Origin: Limonium bicolor
Taxonomy: Eukaryota; Streptophyta; Magnoliopsida; Caryophyllales; Plumbaginaceae
Assembly (NCBI GenBank): GCA_023374045.1
Contig: CM041777.1
Location: forward strand, 477,997,594 to 478,061,593
Direction: 5' to 3'
DNA length: 64,000 nt
The notes below the pieces were generated by a model, which saw only the letters and a list, made by a program, of their open reading frames with translations, had not been told where the DNA came from and did not search any database. Position numbers and translations under genes: made by a program. This document shows positions 45,118-56,237 of this stretch, piece after piece. The stretch's first letter is position 1. Every line of letters begins with the position of its first letter.

Positions 45118-46035
45118 AGGAGGCCAGCCAACGAAAAGGGGACGTCTTGGAACACACAAAATCCCCACAGTACACATCTTGAGCGCACAGAATAATCACG
45201 ATATAGAGAGAATTAGTTGGAGAGCTTGGAGTCTGGTTTGGAGTTGGAAGTTTGGAGCAGAGCACAGAAAGGAGTTCACCACGGAGACTGAACAGAGTTT
45301 CTTCTTGTTCTCTATTATTACTAAGCTTGTTGTAAACATGTCAATGGCTGAGTAGTTCCCTTAGATTTCGGTTTGCTATGTATCCCTAAATTGACTATTC
45401 CTGTTCCTTTGTGATTTAATGCAATTTAATTGAGTAAAGTTATTTTCCTTGCTTAATTTCTTTAATCGTTATAATTTGGCCAATTATAAGGATTAGTATT
45501 TTGTTAGCTTATATGTGACGACTGCGGCTTTCAATTGAATTCAGGAAAATAACCGGTTAGTTTAGAGACGGTAATTCCTCTAAATAGCTAATTGACTAAT
45601 AAACTAGATTGTTCTTAAGGCGGTTAGTAAACAGTGGGTTCGTAACGAGAGTTAGAATTCGGTCTTTATTAACTAGTATTTGCTAAGCGGGAGACCGGAG
45701 GTAAATTATCTTAGTTCTAGGGTTTTACTCAGAATTATCTTTTAAATCACTTAGGGATAGGAATCACGGATTTAGGGTGCAGTAGTAAACCGGGATCTTC
45801 TTCTCCAAATCAGTTTCACAACATTTATTTTTCCTGCTTATTATTGTTTCGCATGCCGTTTACAGTTTTTAATTGTCATCAAATCAAACCCCAATTTCCT
45901 GTTTTATTTTAATTCGGTTAGTAAAGATTAAACTAGACACATCGCCTCCTCTGGTTCGATACTTAGGGACTCTCTATTAAAACTTGCTAGAATTGACCGG
46001 TACACTTGCCGTTAGGTTTTATCCCAACAAGTTTT

Positions 46036-46053
46036 TGGCGCCGTTGCCGGGGA
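46036..46053 (+). other. Athila primer binding site
   Basis: TGGCGCCGTTGCCGGGGA, the usual Athila-type primer site, 6 bases after the LTR. The repeated copy at about 57778 has lost three bases. Confidence 0.88.
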
Positions 46054-46522
46054 GGCACGGTTATTTAGTTTAGTCTTTATTTTATTTTATTCTATTTTTC
46101 TTTTATTTATTTTGTTTTGTTCTGTTTGTCTAATTTATTTATTTTTAATTATTCTGTTTTACTCGATTTTGGTTATTTATTCTTTCAGTTTTTCTGTTTT
46201 CAATTTTCTTATCATTCTGTTTAACGTCAGATTTTATTTAGTTTAGTTGTTAGGATAGCTTTATTATTTTAGGTATTTTATCTTTGTTCTGTTTTGATTT
46301 TTGTCTAGATTTTGTTTTAGGTATTCTTTTATCTTTTAGATTTTATTTCTGATTTTATTCCTTTATTTGAATATTCTGTGCTTAGTAGTTGGGAAATTTT
46401 ATCTGCATATTTTTGTGGGTTAAATTCTTTTTATCTTTTTCTGATTTTCTGTTATTTTATTCTAATTACTGCTTCCCTTTTAATTTGCGCTATTATAGTT
46501 TCAGTTTACTAACTCTCGGTTT

Positions 46523-47661
46523 ATGGTCAAAACCCGTTCTGCAGGAGAACCAGAGTTCGAGCTCAATCTTGAGATCGAGAGATTCGCAAGACAGCTTCGA
46601 AGAGACTTGAACCTGGATCCACCAGTTGAGGAGAAGGTGACCGAGCCACCTGTTACTGAAGAGGGTCCAGAAGTCCAGCCACCGGTGAATATGGCGAACA
46701 ACGAGAGACAGATGAGGGACTACACCCGTCCAAGTGTTGAAGGGTTGGTGTCGCCAATTGTGATTCCAGCATTGCCAGCAGGAGTGCAGTGGCAGTTCAA
46801 GACTCACTATGTGACCATGGTGATGAACGCGCCTCAGTTCAGCGGGACGGTTACTGAAGATCCGAATGTCCATCTCACTACATTCCTGAGATTGGTAGGA
46901 GCGTGTTCGACACCAGCTTCGCAGGAGGTGGCCCAGCTCACTCTGTTTCCATTCTCTCTGAGGGATAGAGCCGTTGAGTGGTTGAACTCGTTGACACCTG
47001 ACAGTATCACCAGTTGGACCGAGCTGGCTAATGCATTCTTGGCAAAGTACTTCCCACCCTCTCGGATGCTGACCATGAGAGGAGAGATTACAAACTTCAA
47101 ACAGTTTGCTGGTGAGTCTTTGTCTGAAGCTTGGGAGCGTTTTAAGGGAATAGTGAGGAAGGTACCACATCACGGTCTAGGTGAAGAGGTTATACTGCAG
47201 TCCTTTTACAAGGATTTGGATCCGTCTAGCCGGTTGTTGGTAGATACTTGTGCTGGAGGAAGTTTGATGGAGCTGCCTATTACACGAATTAAGGAGTTGT
47301 TAGATACTATCACCACAGCGGCGAATCAGTGGGGAGGTACAAGAGCAGGAGAAGCTGCACCGAAGAAACCAGCTGGGGTTTATGAAGTAGATTCAAACAC
47401 TTTCTTAGCTGCTAAGATAGAGGCAATGTCAAAGCAGTTTGAGCGTATGTGTGCAGTTATGAATCCACAGTCCAGTGCAGCAGCTCCTGAGGTTTATCCA
47501 CCGTGCGAGTACTGTGGTAGAGCTTCTAACATGTGCCAGTGTTCTCCACCACAAAAGAGGCAGCGAACTATGTTGGTAACAGACCGGGTAATTACTTTGA
47601 GAATCAAGGAAATCCGGGTTTTCAAGCTCAGCAGCAAAACCGTTACCAAGCTGGTGGTAAC
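46523..47661 (+). pseudogene. Athila gag, 5' part (copy 1), interrupted
   Basis: Starts MVKTRSAGEPEFELNLEIER after an AT-rich leader of about 490 bases. The Ty3 gag capsid block follows: FKTHYVTMVMNAPQFSG, FPFSLRDRAVEWLNSL, FLAKYFPPSRM, GESLSEAWERFKGIVRK, QSFYKDLDPSSRLLVD. A Cys-rich piece CEYCGRASNMCQC follows. Gag forms the virus-like particle. One base is missing near 47554 relative to the second copy (59270), shifting the frame for the last 36 codons. The nested element enters after gtaac (47657-47661). Confidence 0.92.
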
Positions 47662-48591
47662 TGCAGACGTTATAAAGTGAGTGGTTAAACTGGTAAAATT
47701 AAAAGAAAAGAAATTAAAACTCAAATTAAACGTCGGGCTGCAAACAAATCCCGGACACAGTAGTATAGTGAAAATGTAAGCAACCGGATGTCGAACTGTG
47801 GGACTAATGTACATATAATAGTACCTAAGCGTGTCACAAAAGGGGGGGTGGATTAATTGACTTGTAAATGAATAAAAGGACAGATAAAATAAACTAAGTT
47901 AACAGAAAAAATAAATGGAACTCTGGGTCAGGTTAATATAATCTGCATAATTAAGCTATCTCTACTGGTTTAATAATTTGGCAAGGTTCCTGTAATTATC
48001 TTAAGGACTAAGTCATAGCCTCATAAGAACTCGTTCACCTATAATGCAAGGTTCTAATCAAGGTTCAAGCAAAAGCCTGCGAACGGCAGAGGAGTATTGA
48101 GGAATTAATTTGCAACTGAATACTAACTTATTAAATCATAACAAGTTTCCTCCAGTTTTACGTCTTAATTAACCTCTATTTATCACCGGTCTGATCAAAA
48201 TAGACTTAGGAAAGCAATTTAATAAACTCATGACATTTATTAAAAATGTGCGAGATAACCTTTAAAACGTAACAAACTATATATAATTAAAACCAGTAAA
48301 AATAATGCATAATTAATACAAACACATAATAACCATTCCCAGAGTAAACGTAAACTAGCCTAACATATTAAATAGATAGACAGAGACAAGAGTAATAGAA
48401 ATCATCCGTAATCACTCCGGCTCACTCTGCTATTTTGTATACGTAGGGCTAGAGGTGGATTTGGTGGACTGTAAAATAAATAAAATGGAGAAGGCGAGAG
48501 AAGAGAAATGAGATGGCGTGAGGTGTGGTGAAGTGGTCGTGGATTGTATGGGTGGTGGATGTGGATTGTTTTTTTGAAAGGAGAGACTCGT

Positions 48592-48603
48592 GGGTTTTTA
48601 TAG
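48592..48603 (-). promoter_or_regulatory. Nested element LTR TATA box
   Basis: CTATAAAAACCC on -; the same in the other copies at 52533-52544 and 60308-60319. Confidence 0.6.
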
Positions 48604-48832
48604 AGAAAGGAAGAGGCAAAGGCAGCAGATAAGGAACGCGTGAATTGATTGAGGCGGTGCAGCTCATTGATTGCTCATTTATTGCTTGCTTCATTGATTG
48701 CAGGGGACAGAGCGTGCAGAGTAGATGGATAAATTGAAGACAGTGGACGAGTTGCAGAAGTCGGCGAAGGCAAGTTGCAGACGGCGCGCGAAGAAGAAAC
48801 TGTTCACGTCTCAGATCTGGATTTTTACACGC

Positions 48833-49036
48833 GTCCGCGTGGTGTCCTCCTTGTTGTCCGCATGACAACCAGGCGGTTGCATGGCCATATGTCCGCTCAC
48901 CATTCAGGCGGTAGTAGAGGCGGTTGCCCCTTCTTCTTGTCCTCTCGCGTCCGCTCAGAAGACCGCCCAACAACCATGCGGTTGTCACAGCCTCCTCTCT
49001 TCCGCTAGCTGTCCGCCTGCATTGCATGCGGTTGCA
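48833..49036. repeat. GC-rich cluster, cores GTCCGC and AGGCGG
   Basis: About five GTCCGC and six GGCGGT blocks on both strands, in an otherwise AT-rich LTR. Repeated at 52777-52980 and 60547-60750; clean GTCCGCCTG/CAGGCGGAC pairs also lie in the interior at 51308-51391. Confidence 0.8.
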
Positions 49037-50613
49037 ATGTTTTGTTTTAGGCGGTCAGTACGCTGCTCGTGAAATACAATTGAAGCATAGCTCGTGCTCG
49101 TGAGTAAAATTCAAACAATATAATGCCCATGATCACGATGCAGTCACACGTGATTCATTTCCATCGTGAAGTGCTGTAGCCTTTACGTGATATTTTTAGT
49201 ATATATATATATTTTCCTGCATTAGACACATAAAATATATCAGTTCATATCAATACATAAATCTAAGAAAATATAAAAGTGAGTAATATTATCGTGAAAG
49301 TAAGTAAGTACAAATAAACATAATTTAGAGGAAAACTAACAAAAGTGGAGAAATGAGCAAGAAAAGTGTTAATATAATATATGACATACACCTATAAAAC
49401 ATGCTCATTTGGACACTTATCACACCCCCACACTTATCTTTTTGCTTGTCCTCAAGCAAAATCACGGACCCAAGTAAGTAGGGAATGCTCAATACTAACA
49501 AATATTATCATGAAGGGTAGGATAAACATGATCTTCAAACTTATTGAGGAGTGTGAAAATTAACTAACTGCTGGCATAGGTGTGCTCAGGGTAAAAATAA
49601 AATATAGAGTTTCGGGGTATGATCCAAGGTACTTCAATGTTTCTTTTAGGTGACTCTGAGAACTTTTACCACGGCCAACTTCTCTCAAGAATGGGCATTT
49701 GAGGAGAAAACAAAAGGAAAAATAGATTCATGCATTTGTTTCACTTTTGCATAAGAGATGAGAAAATGTAGGCATAACGCCATTTTATATTTAAGAACAC
49801 TCAACTCTCTTTGTTGGTTACCAATGGTGTCTCATGAGTCCCTTATTATTCTTTTCTTTCTCTTTTTTTTTAACAGAAAAGTACCCCTTAGCAATCCCTA
49901 AGAGAGAAGACAGAAAGAAAACCTGAGCAATAAAATCCAACCATTTGCAGATTATTTGGTCACACCGCATATAAAATGCTCCTCAAAAGTAATCAAAAAT
50001 TAAAAATTTGTACCATTTATCCTACAATTCATAATAGTATTTATTCTTAAAGAGAACAACCCACATATAAAGGGTCCATAATATTTGAATTGGACAAACG
50101 CATGATAAGGAGAGAGATTAAACATTTAAGCACAAAATGTCACCGAAAAGGGCACACTCCCCCACACTTAAATTGAACAATGTCCTCTTTGTTCACCAGA
50201 AAACAAGAAGGTTTCAGAAGACCTTTCCGGTAAGTAGATAAAATAGAGATAACACAAAGATCACAAATAAACATTTAAGCACATAAACGCTCCTCTGCAA
50301 TTTTTATTTAAATAAAGCAAAATTAAAGAAACTGGTACTCCCCTGATATTATTTTTGCTTGCATTAATCGGAGTTCCCCCACACTTGAGCTTCAGCCTCA
50401 AGCAGCGTAGCTTGGTTGCGGTGTCCACATGGAGGTGCACCTGCATAAAACACTAGAAGCATCCATACTAAAACGGGGTTAAAAGTTAGCAAAATAAAAT
50501 TTAAAGAGAACCTGAAATTAAAAAGAACAATAAAGTAAATAAAATAAAAATACACCCGGGTTGCCTCCCGGAAGCTGCCCTTCTTTAACATCTTTGGCTA
50601 GACGCCTGCTCTG

Positions 50614-51378
50614 TTATCCTGGATCAAAACAAAACGTTACCTCGGCATATAAAATAAGAAAATTAATACTCCACAAATCTGATGTTTGAGGAGGTAATGC
50701 CGGGAACGTAGTTCTAACAGAAGACCCTGGTGGTGATTTTTCTTCCTCAAATTGGAGGATGTAAACATCATCCTCTTTTAGGTGAGGCTCGTAGAAAGAA
50801 CGCTGTTTAATATCATCTTCAGAGAAAGTTAATTCTTTAAAGGTGATAGTGGCGTTTTGTTTGGATATTTTGGTGGGAGGTGATGGCAATTCCTTCTCTT
50901 CATTTTCGAGGATATAGATATCCTCATCTTCTGGGTAGAGCACAGAGAAGGATGGAAACTGGTGGTAGGCGATTGTAGAGGGAAGAGAATAACTTACATC
51001 CGTAGTGGGGTGTTCTACCTCATGAATTATTTCGCTCTTCGGTTGTTGTTCCGGTTGAGCGAGTCTCTCCAGGTATTCTGGTTGATCTTCTAACCATAGT
51101 TGTTCTTGTAATATGAGACAATCTTCATAATCATGAGCTCCCCTACATACGGAGCAGTATAAATACTGTGAATAGCAAACTCTTGCACGTACACCTGTTC
51201 CATTTCCATTTTTTTTTTTTTTTGCGTTTTTTTTTGTATATAAAAACAAGACAGATTGGAGAAGAACTGAATTGAGAACGCGCGTTTTTTTTTTCTGGTG
51301 TGAGTGACGTCCGCCTGGACAACCGCCTGGTACTGGGGCGGACAAGGGTGCTGCGACCGCGAGTCTGTCCGCGTCCAA
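50614..51378 (-). CDS. Gag-derived protein with CCHC-type knuckle, nested element
   Basis: A 254-codon frame, the only substantial one in the interior. Visible are a basic, low-complexity N-terminal part (poly-Lys, from a T-run on the + strand), a zinc knuckle YCSVCRGAHDYEDC (C-x2-C-x3-H-x4-C, the Athila-type spacing, around residue 75-88), then an acidic tail rich in Glu and Asp with repeated YILxxEE phrases. The capsid block is absent. It probably represents the C-terminal gag part of the source element fused to leader sequence. The second copy at 62331-63093 keeps the knuckle and tail but is frameshifted. Whether it is translated is unknown. Confidence 0.6.
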   Translation of the reverse strand: MDADRLAVAAPLSAPVPGGCPGGRHSHQKKKTRVLNSVLLQSVLFLYTKKNAKKKKNGNGTGVRARVCYSQYLYCSVCRGAHDYEDCLILQEQLWLEDQPEYLERLAQPEQQPKSEIIHEVEHPTTDVSYSLPSTIAYHQFPSFSVLYPEDEDIYILENEEKELPSPPTKISKQNATITFKELTFSEDDIKQRSFYEPHLKEDDVYILQFEEEKSPPGSSVRTTFPALPPQTSDLWSINFLILYAEVTFCFDPG

Positions 51379-51577
51379 AACAGGCGGACACGCCTCTGTT
51401 GCTTTTTTTTTTTTTCGATTTCGATTAGATAGTTACTGAAACAAACAACAGATTAGAAACAAACATATAATATAACAAGGTATAAAAGATAATTAATATA
51501 AACAACAAATTAGTATAGACAAAATATTCTAATATGACAAGTGAATAATCCGGGGCTTAGGGACTAGAATAAACTAG

Positions 51578-51595
51578 TCCCCGGCAACGGCGCCA
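51578..51595 (-). other. Nested element primer binding site
   Basis: TGGCGCCGTTGCCGGGGA on -, 3 bases from the LTR at 51599; identical to the host element's site at 46036. Confidence 0.9.
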
Positions 51596-51598
51596 TTT

Positions 51599-53371
51599 TG
51601 CAGACGTTATAATCTGAGTGGTTAAACTGGTGTAAAATTAAAAGAAAAGAAATTAAAACTCAAATTAAACGTCGGGCTGCAAATAAATCCCGGTCACAGT
51701 AGTATAGTGAAAATGTAAGCAACCGGATGTCGAACCGTGGGACTAATGTACATATAATAGTACCTAAGCGTGTCACAAAGGGGGGTGGATTAATTGACTT
51801 GTAAATGAATAAAAAGGACAGATAAAATATACTAAGTTAACAGAAAAAATAAATGGAACTCTGGGTCAGGTTAATATAATCTGCATAATTAAGCTATCTC
51901 TACTGGTTTAATAATTTGGCAAGGTTCCTGTAATTATCTTAAGGACTAAGTCATAGCCTCATAAGAACTCGTTCACCTGTAATGCAAGGTTCTAATCAAG
52001 GTTCAAGCAAAAGCCTGCGAACGGCAGAGGAGTATTGAGGAATTACATTTGCAACTGAATACTAACTTATTAAATCATAACAAGTTTCCTCCAGTTTTAC
52101 ATCTTAATTAACCTATCTATTTATCACCGGTCTGATCAAAATAGACTTAGGAAAGCAATTTAATAAACTCATGACATTTATTAAAAAGGTGCGAGATAAC
52201 CTTTAAAACGTAACAAACTATATATATTAAAACCAGTAAAAATAATGCATAATTAATACAAACACATAATAACCATTCCCAGAGTAAACGTAAACTAGCC
52301 TAACATATTAAATAGATAGACAGAGACAAGAGTAATAGAAATCATCCGTAATCACTCCGGCTCACTCTGCTATTTTGTATACGTAGGGCTAGAGGTGGAT
52401 TTGGTGGACTGTAAAATAAATAAAATGGAGAAGGCGAGAGAAGAGAAATGAGATGGCGTGAGGTGTGGTGAAGTGGTCGTGGATTGTATGGGTGGTGGAT
52501 GTGGATTGTTTTTTTGAAAGGAGAAGACTCGTGGGTTTTTATAGAGAAAGGAAGAGGCAAAGGCAGCAGATAAGGAACGCGTGAATTGATTGAGGCGGTG
52601 CAGCTCATTGATTGCTCATTTATTGCTTGCTTCATTGATTGCAGGGGGACAGAGCGTGCAGAGTAGATGGATAAATTGAAGACAGTGGACGAGTTGCAGA
52701 AGTCGGCGAAGGCAAGTTGCAGACGGCGCGCGAAGAAGAAAACTGTTCGCGTCTCAGATCTGGAATTTTTACACGCGTCCGCGTGGTGTCCTCCTTGTTG
52801 TCCGCATGACAACCAGGCGGTTGCATGGCCATATGTCCGCTCACCATTCAGGCGGTAGTAGAGGCGGTTGCCCCTTCTTCTTGTCCTCTCGCGTCCGCTC
52901 AGAAGACCGCCCAACAACCATGCGGTTGTCACAGCCTCCTCTCTTCCGCTAGCTGTCCGCCTGCATTGCATGCGGTTGCAATGTTTTGTTTTAGGCGATC
53001 AGTACGCTGCTCGTGAAATACAATTGAAGCATAGCTCGTGCTCGTGAGTAAAATTCAAACAATATAATGCCCATGATCACGATGCAGTCACACGTGATTC
53101 ATTTCCATCGTGAAGTGCTGTAGCCTTTACGTGATATTTTTAGTATATATATATATATTTTCCTGCATTAGACACATAAAATATATCAGTTCATATCAAT
53201 ACATAAATCTAAGAAAATATATAATAAGTGAGTAATATTATCGTGAAAGTAAGTAAGTACAAATAAACATAATTTAGAGGAAAACTAACAAAAGTGGAGA
53301 AATGAGCAAGAAAAGTGTTAATATAATATATGACATACACCTATAAAACATGCTCATTTGGACACTTATCA
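51599..53371 (-). repeat. Nested element 5' LTR
   Basis: Starts at the low end tgcagacgttataat and ends gacacttatca; target duplication gtaac follows. Confidence 0.93.
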
Positions 53372-53376
53372 GTAAC

Positions 53377-54372
53377 AACAATTATAATCAGAGGCCCCAG
53401 CAGCAGTACAATCCTTCCTATCAGAAGCAGCCACTGCAGAGTCAGCAAGCACAGAATTCAGGTGCTGGAGCGTCTTCTAGTATGGATGAAGTTCTGGCCA
53501 GGATGGATGATTTCATCTCGGTTAGCGCGAAGAAGTTCAATGAGCTGGAAGTTTTCAATCAGGAGCAAAGAACTTTCAACGCTGATCAAAGGACATTCAA
53601 TAGAAACATCGAGACTCAGCTGTCTCAGATATCTCAGCAGCTAGCTCACCGTCCTTCGGGTTCCTTGCCTAGTCAGTCAAAGCAGAATCCGAGAGAGCAT
53701 GCCAAAGCTGTTTTTGTTGTGGAAGACGATGCTCCACTTGTTGCTGTCATTCAGCCTGTTCGAGAAGAGGTTGAGGACTCTAGTAAAGCTTTTGAAACAC
53801 CCAAGGAGAAGGAGTCTCCTGAAACTCAACCTTCTTACTCTTCTTTTTCTAATCATAAATTTGAAGAACCTATTCCTTTTCCTGACAGGTTAAAGAAAAG
53901 GGACCTCGACGAACAACTTGGAAAATTTCTTAACATTTTTAGGAAATCAACTAAGGATATGCCTTTTTCTGAAGTGCTTAAGTTTATGCCAAATTATGCT
54001 AAGCTAGTAGATGATATCTTGGCTAAAAAATCTTCTTTGCAGGAAAAGGAAACGGTGAAGAAGGTAACTACTAGGAGCGGTAAAGGTAAAACTAATGAGC
54101 TTGAGGTGGTGAATATAGAGGAACCGGTGCTAGAGAATGAGCGTAATTGCAAAACCACCCAATCTCCTCCACCTACACCACCTGCAGTCGACGTTTCCCC
54201 TTCAGTTCCCTTCCCAGGAAGAACCAAGCGTTTCAAGGAGGATAGTGAGTTTGATAAGTTCCTTACTTTACTTCGTCAACTATCTGTTGATATTCCTTTT
54301 GTTGAATTAGTTGCGAAGGTGCCTAACTATGCCAAGTATTTAAGGAAGCTTTTATCTAACAAGGAAAGTTAG
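53377..54372 (+). pseudogene. Athila gag, 3' part (copy 1)
   Basis: Continues the gag frame interrupted at 47661. Gln/Asn-rich stretch (NYNQRPQQQYNPSYQKQ), a coiled-coil-like helix (FNQEQRTFNADQRTFN), then two copies of the FPxRxKxxxxDxxxxKFLxxxR module (about 53880 and 54210) that precede the protease in Athila proteins. A stop at 54370-54372 lies where the family frame normally runs on; the following protease is in a shifted frame. Confidence 0.85.
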
Positions 54373-54915
54373 TTGAGACAGGGACTATTCAGCTTACAGG
54401 AACTTGTTCAGCGATCATACAAAAGCGCCAACCAGAAAAATGCAAAGATCCTGGAAGTTTCACAATTCCTTGCAGAGTAGGAGACATTGACTTTGACCAC
54501 TGTCTTGCTGATTTGGGAGCATCAATCAGTCTCATGCCATACACTATTTATGAAAAGCTTGGGATTGGGGACTTACAGCCTACACGAATGACGCTTCAGC
54601 TAGCAGATCGCTCAATGGTTTATCCTTGTGGAATCGCTAAGGATGTGATGGTTAAGGTGGAGCATCTGTACTTTCCTTTTCGATTTTGTCGTACTCGACA
54701 TGGCTGCAGATCCAACAGTCCCTATCATCCTTGGAAGACCCTTCCTAGCAACAGCCGACGCCCGAATCGAAGTTGCTCACGGTACGATCACTTTGAATGC
54801 AGAAGGTGAGCAACTACTGTTTTATGCTGGTAGGTATTCAAAACAAGTTTTGGAAGCATCTCGAACTTCTTGTCGTTGGGACCCCAAAACAGCCCAATCA
54901 TCTGGAGCCTCTTGA
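54373..54915 (+). pseudogene. Athila aspartic protease, frameshifted, pol missing after it
   Basis: LADLGASISLMPYTIYEKLG (active-site D-x-G-A-S, about 54505), LQLADRSMVYP, then after a frameshift near 54678 ILGRPFLATADARIEV (the second conserved protease block). This protease cuts the polyprotein. Directly after GEQLLF the sequence passes to the 3' region: RT, RNase H and integrase are gone without visible remnants. Confidence 0.88.
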
Positions 54916-56237
54916 GAGAATGAGGCACGGTCTAGCCAAAGACCGAAAAGACGGGCGGCTGGCTGGGAGACAACCCAGTTTTGTGAGTTTTATTATTTTC
55001 ATTTTTGTTTATTTCTCGTAAGTTTTATTATTTTTCAATCTTTATTTTTGGGCTAATAAGTTGTTAGACATGTTCTTCATGAGGGAACCAAGGGAAACCC
55101 TGTCGAGTTTTCTGCAGAATTCAACACCCCGCTGTTCTACATAAGTGTGAGGACGTTGTCCTCACCATACTCCAGGGGCGTGATTTTCTAACTTCTTTTA
55201 TTTGAAGTTGTTTTCTGTGACTTTGTGCTATCCTTCCGTCTTGATCATTTACATGAAGCAATGAGGGCATTGCTAATTTTTAAGTGTGAGGAAGGGAAAT
55301 TGCACATACTCATATTCATGTTCAATTTCATTCGAATGTGCTAATTTTGACCAATTTTCTTTCAAGACAATCACTCCATTTTCACTATATTTTTGTTGGC
55401 CCTCAAAAATTTTTGGTTGCATAGCATGCCTGAGTCTTATTCAGTGGTTGGATAAGTTGGTTTGGAACACCGCACGAGTAGCACTAGTTTTTGTGAGATC
55501 AAAGTTGGAAAACAGTTGTGGGAATTCTGGTTGCACTGCTTGTATGTACAGTTTTGATTAATGCTTGTCTATTTCTTCTTTAAAAAGTTAAGCCTATTAG
55601 TGAAACTATTTGATTTTGATTTCACTTGGGGACTTTGGGAATGATTATTGAATGAAAGGAGGGAAGGACAAAGGCAAGGTACTCCTCTAATCGAACTTTT
55701 AACCCAGAAAACAGGCCTCGCCCATTTGGTAATTAAGTCCTCGGGGTGCCTCATCACCCATCTACCTAAGGTCATCTGATCTGGGATAGAAGACCCAACA
55801 CTGCTACATGAATGGAGAGAAAAGTCTGAGGGATATAAAAGAGAAAGTTAATGCTTGTTTAGAAAGTTGAAGAAATTTGCTAATTTCAAATGCAAAGTGC
55901 AAAATCTTTCTTGATTATGAGTACGTGGTGATGAAAGGTAATATGGAATAAGATATTACTTCTCACCCCTTGTCGTCCATGGATTGTGGAAAGTTAATTG
56001 GAAAGTAGTCCCTGAGTGAAATTGGAGTCAGTGGTTTTACTATGTGCCTTAAGCTCTTGCAAAATACTTCTCAATTCACTGTTTATGAAAACCTGCAAGT
56101 GTGGATCATTGTTCTATATGACTGCTTTTCATTATTAGATCTCCTTGTGCACAGTTCTTAACTGACGACTCCCTTCTGTAAGATTTTAGTATGTTTCTAT
56201 TTGCTTGAGGGCAAGCAAAGATTAAGTGTGAGGAAGT
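54916..56237 (+). other. Athila 3' untranslated region and polypurine tract
   Basis: Non-coding. It contains ggcggctggctgggagacaa, common in this group. It ends gcttgagggcaagcaaag, attaagtgtgaggaagt, directly before the LTR. The nested element ends with the same type of phrase on the opposite strand (49423-49460). Confidence 0.75.

Larger units (their letters stand above)
44482..46029 (+). repeat. Athila LTR, copy 1 (1548 bp)
   Basis: TGATAAGTCAGG...ATCCCAACA. It holds a four-unit inverted-repeat cluster (44737-44983) and a TATA box (45108-45117). Confidence 0.92.
47662..49422 (-). repeat. Nested element 3' LTR
   Basis: Direct repeat of 51599-53371. TATA box (CTATAAAAACCC on -) at 48592-48603; GTCCGC/GGCGG cluster at 48833-49036. 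The 192-codon - strand frame here is not a gene. Confidence 0.93.
47662..53371 (-). mobile_element. Nested gag-only Athila-type element, antisense in host gag
   Basis: LTRs at 47662-49422 (3' LTR, 1761 bp) and 51599-53371 (5' LTR, 1773 bp); on - they run TGATAAGTGTCC...CGTCTGCA. The primer site TGGCGCCGTTGCCGGGGA is at 51595-51578, and a purine tract (ATAAGTGTGGGGGTG on -) at 49437-49423. The target duplication gtaac is perfect (47657-47661, 53372-53376). The interior (49423-51598) codes only a gag-type frame at 50614-51378. It shares primer site and polypurine style with its host, so the same reverse transcriptase source may serve both. Confidence 0.94.

Noticed and set aside
48449..49027. 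192-codon frame on -, repeated at 52342 and 60145
   Set aside because: Lies across the LTR promoter and GC-rich inverted-repeat cluster; the frame changes between copies.
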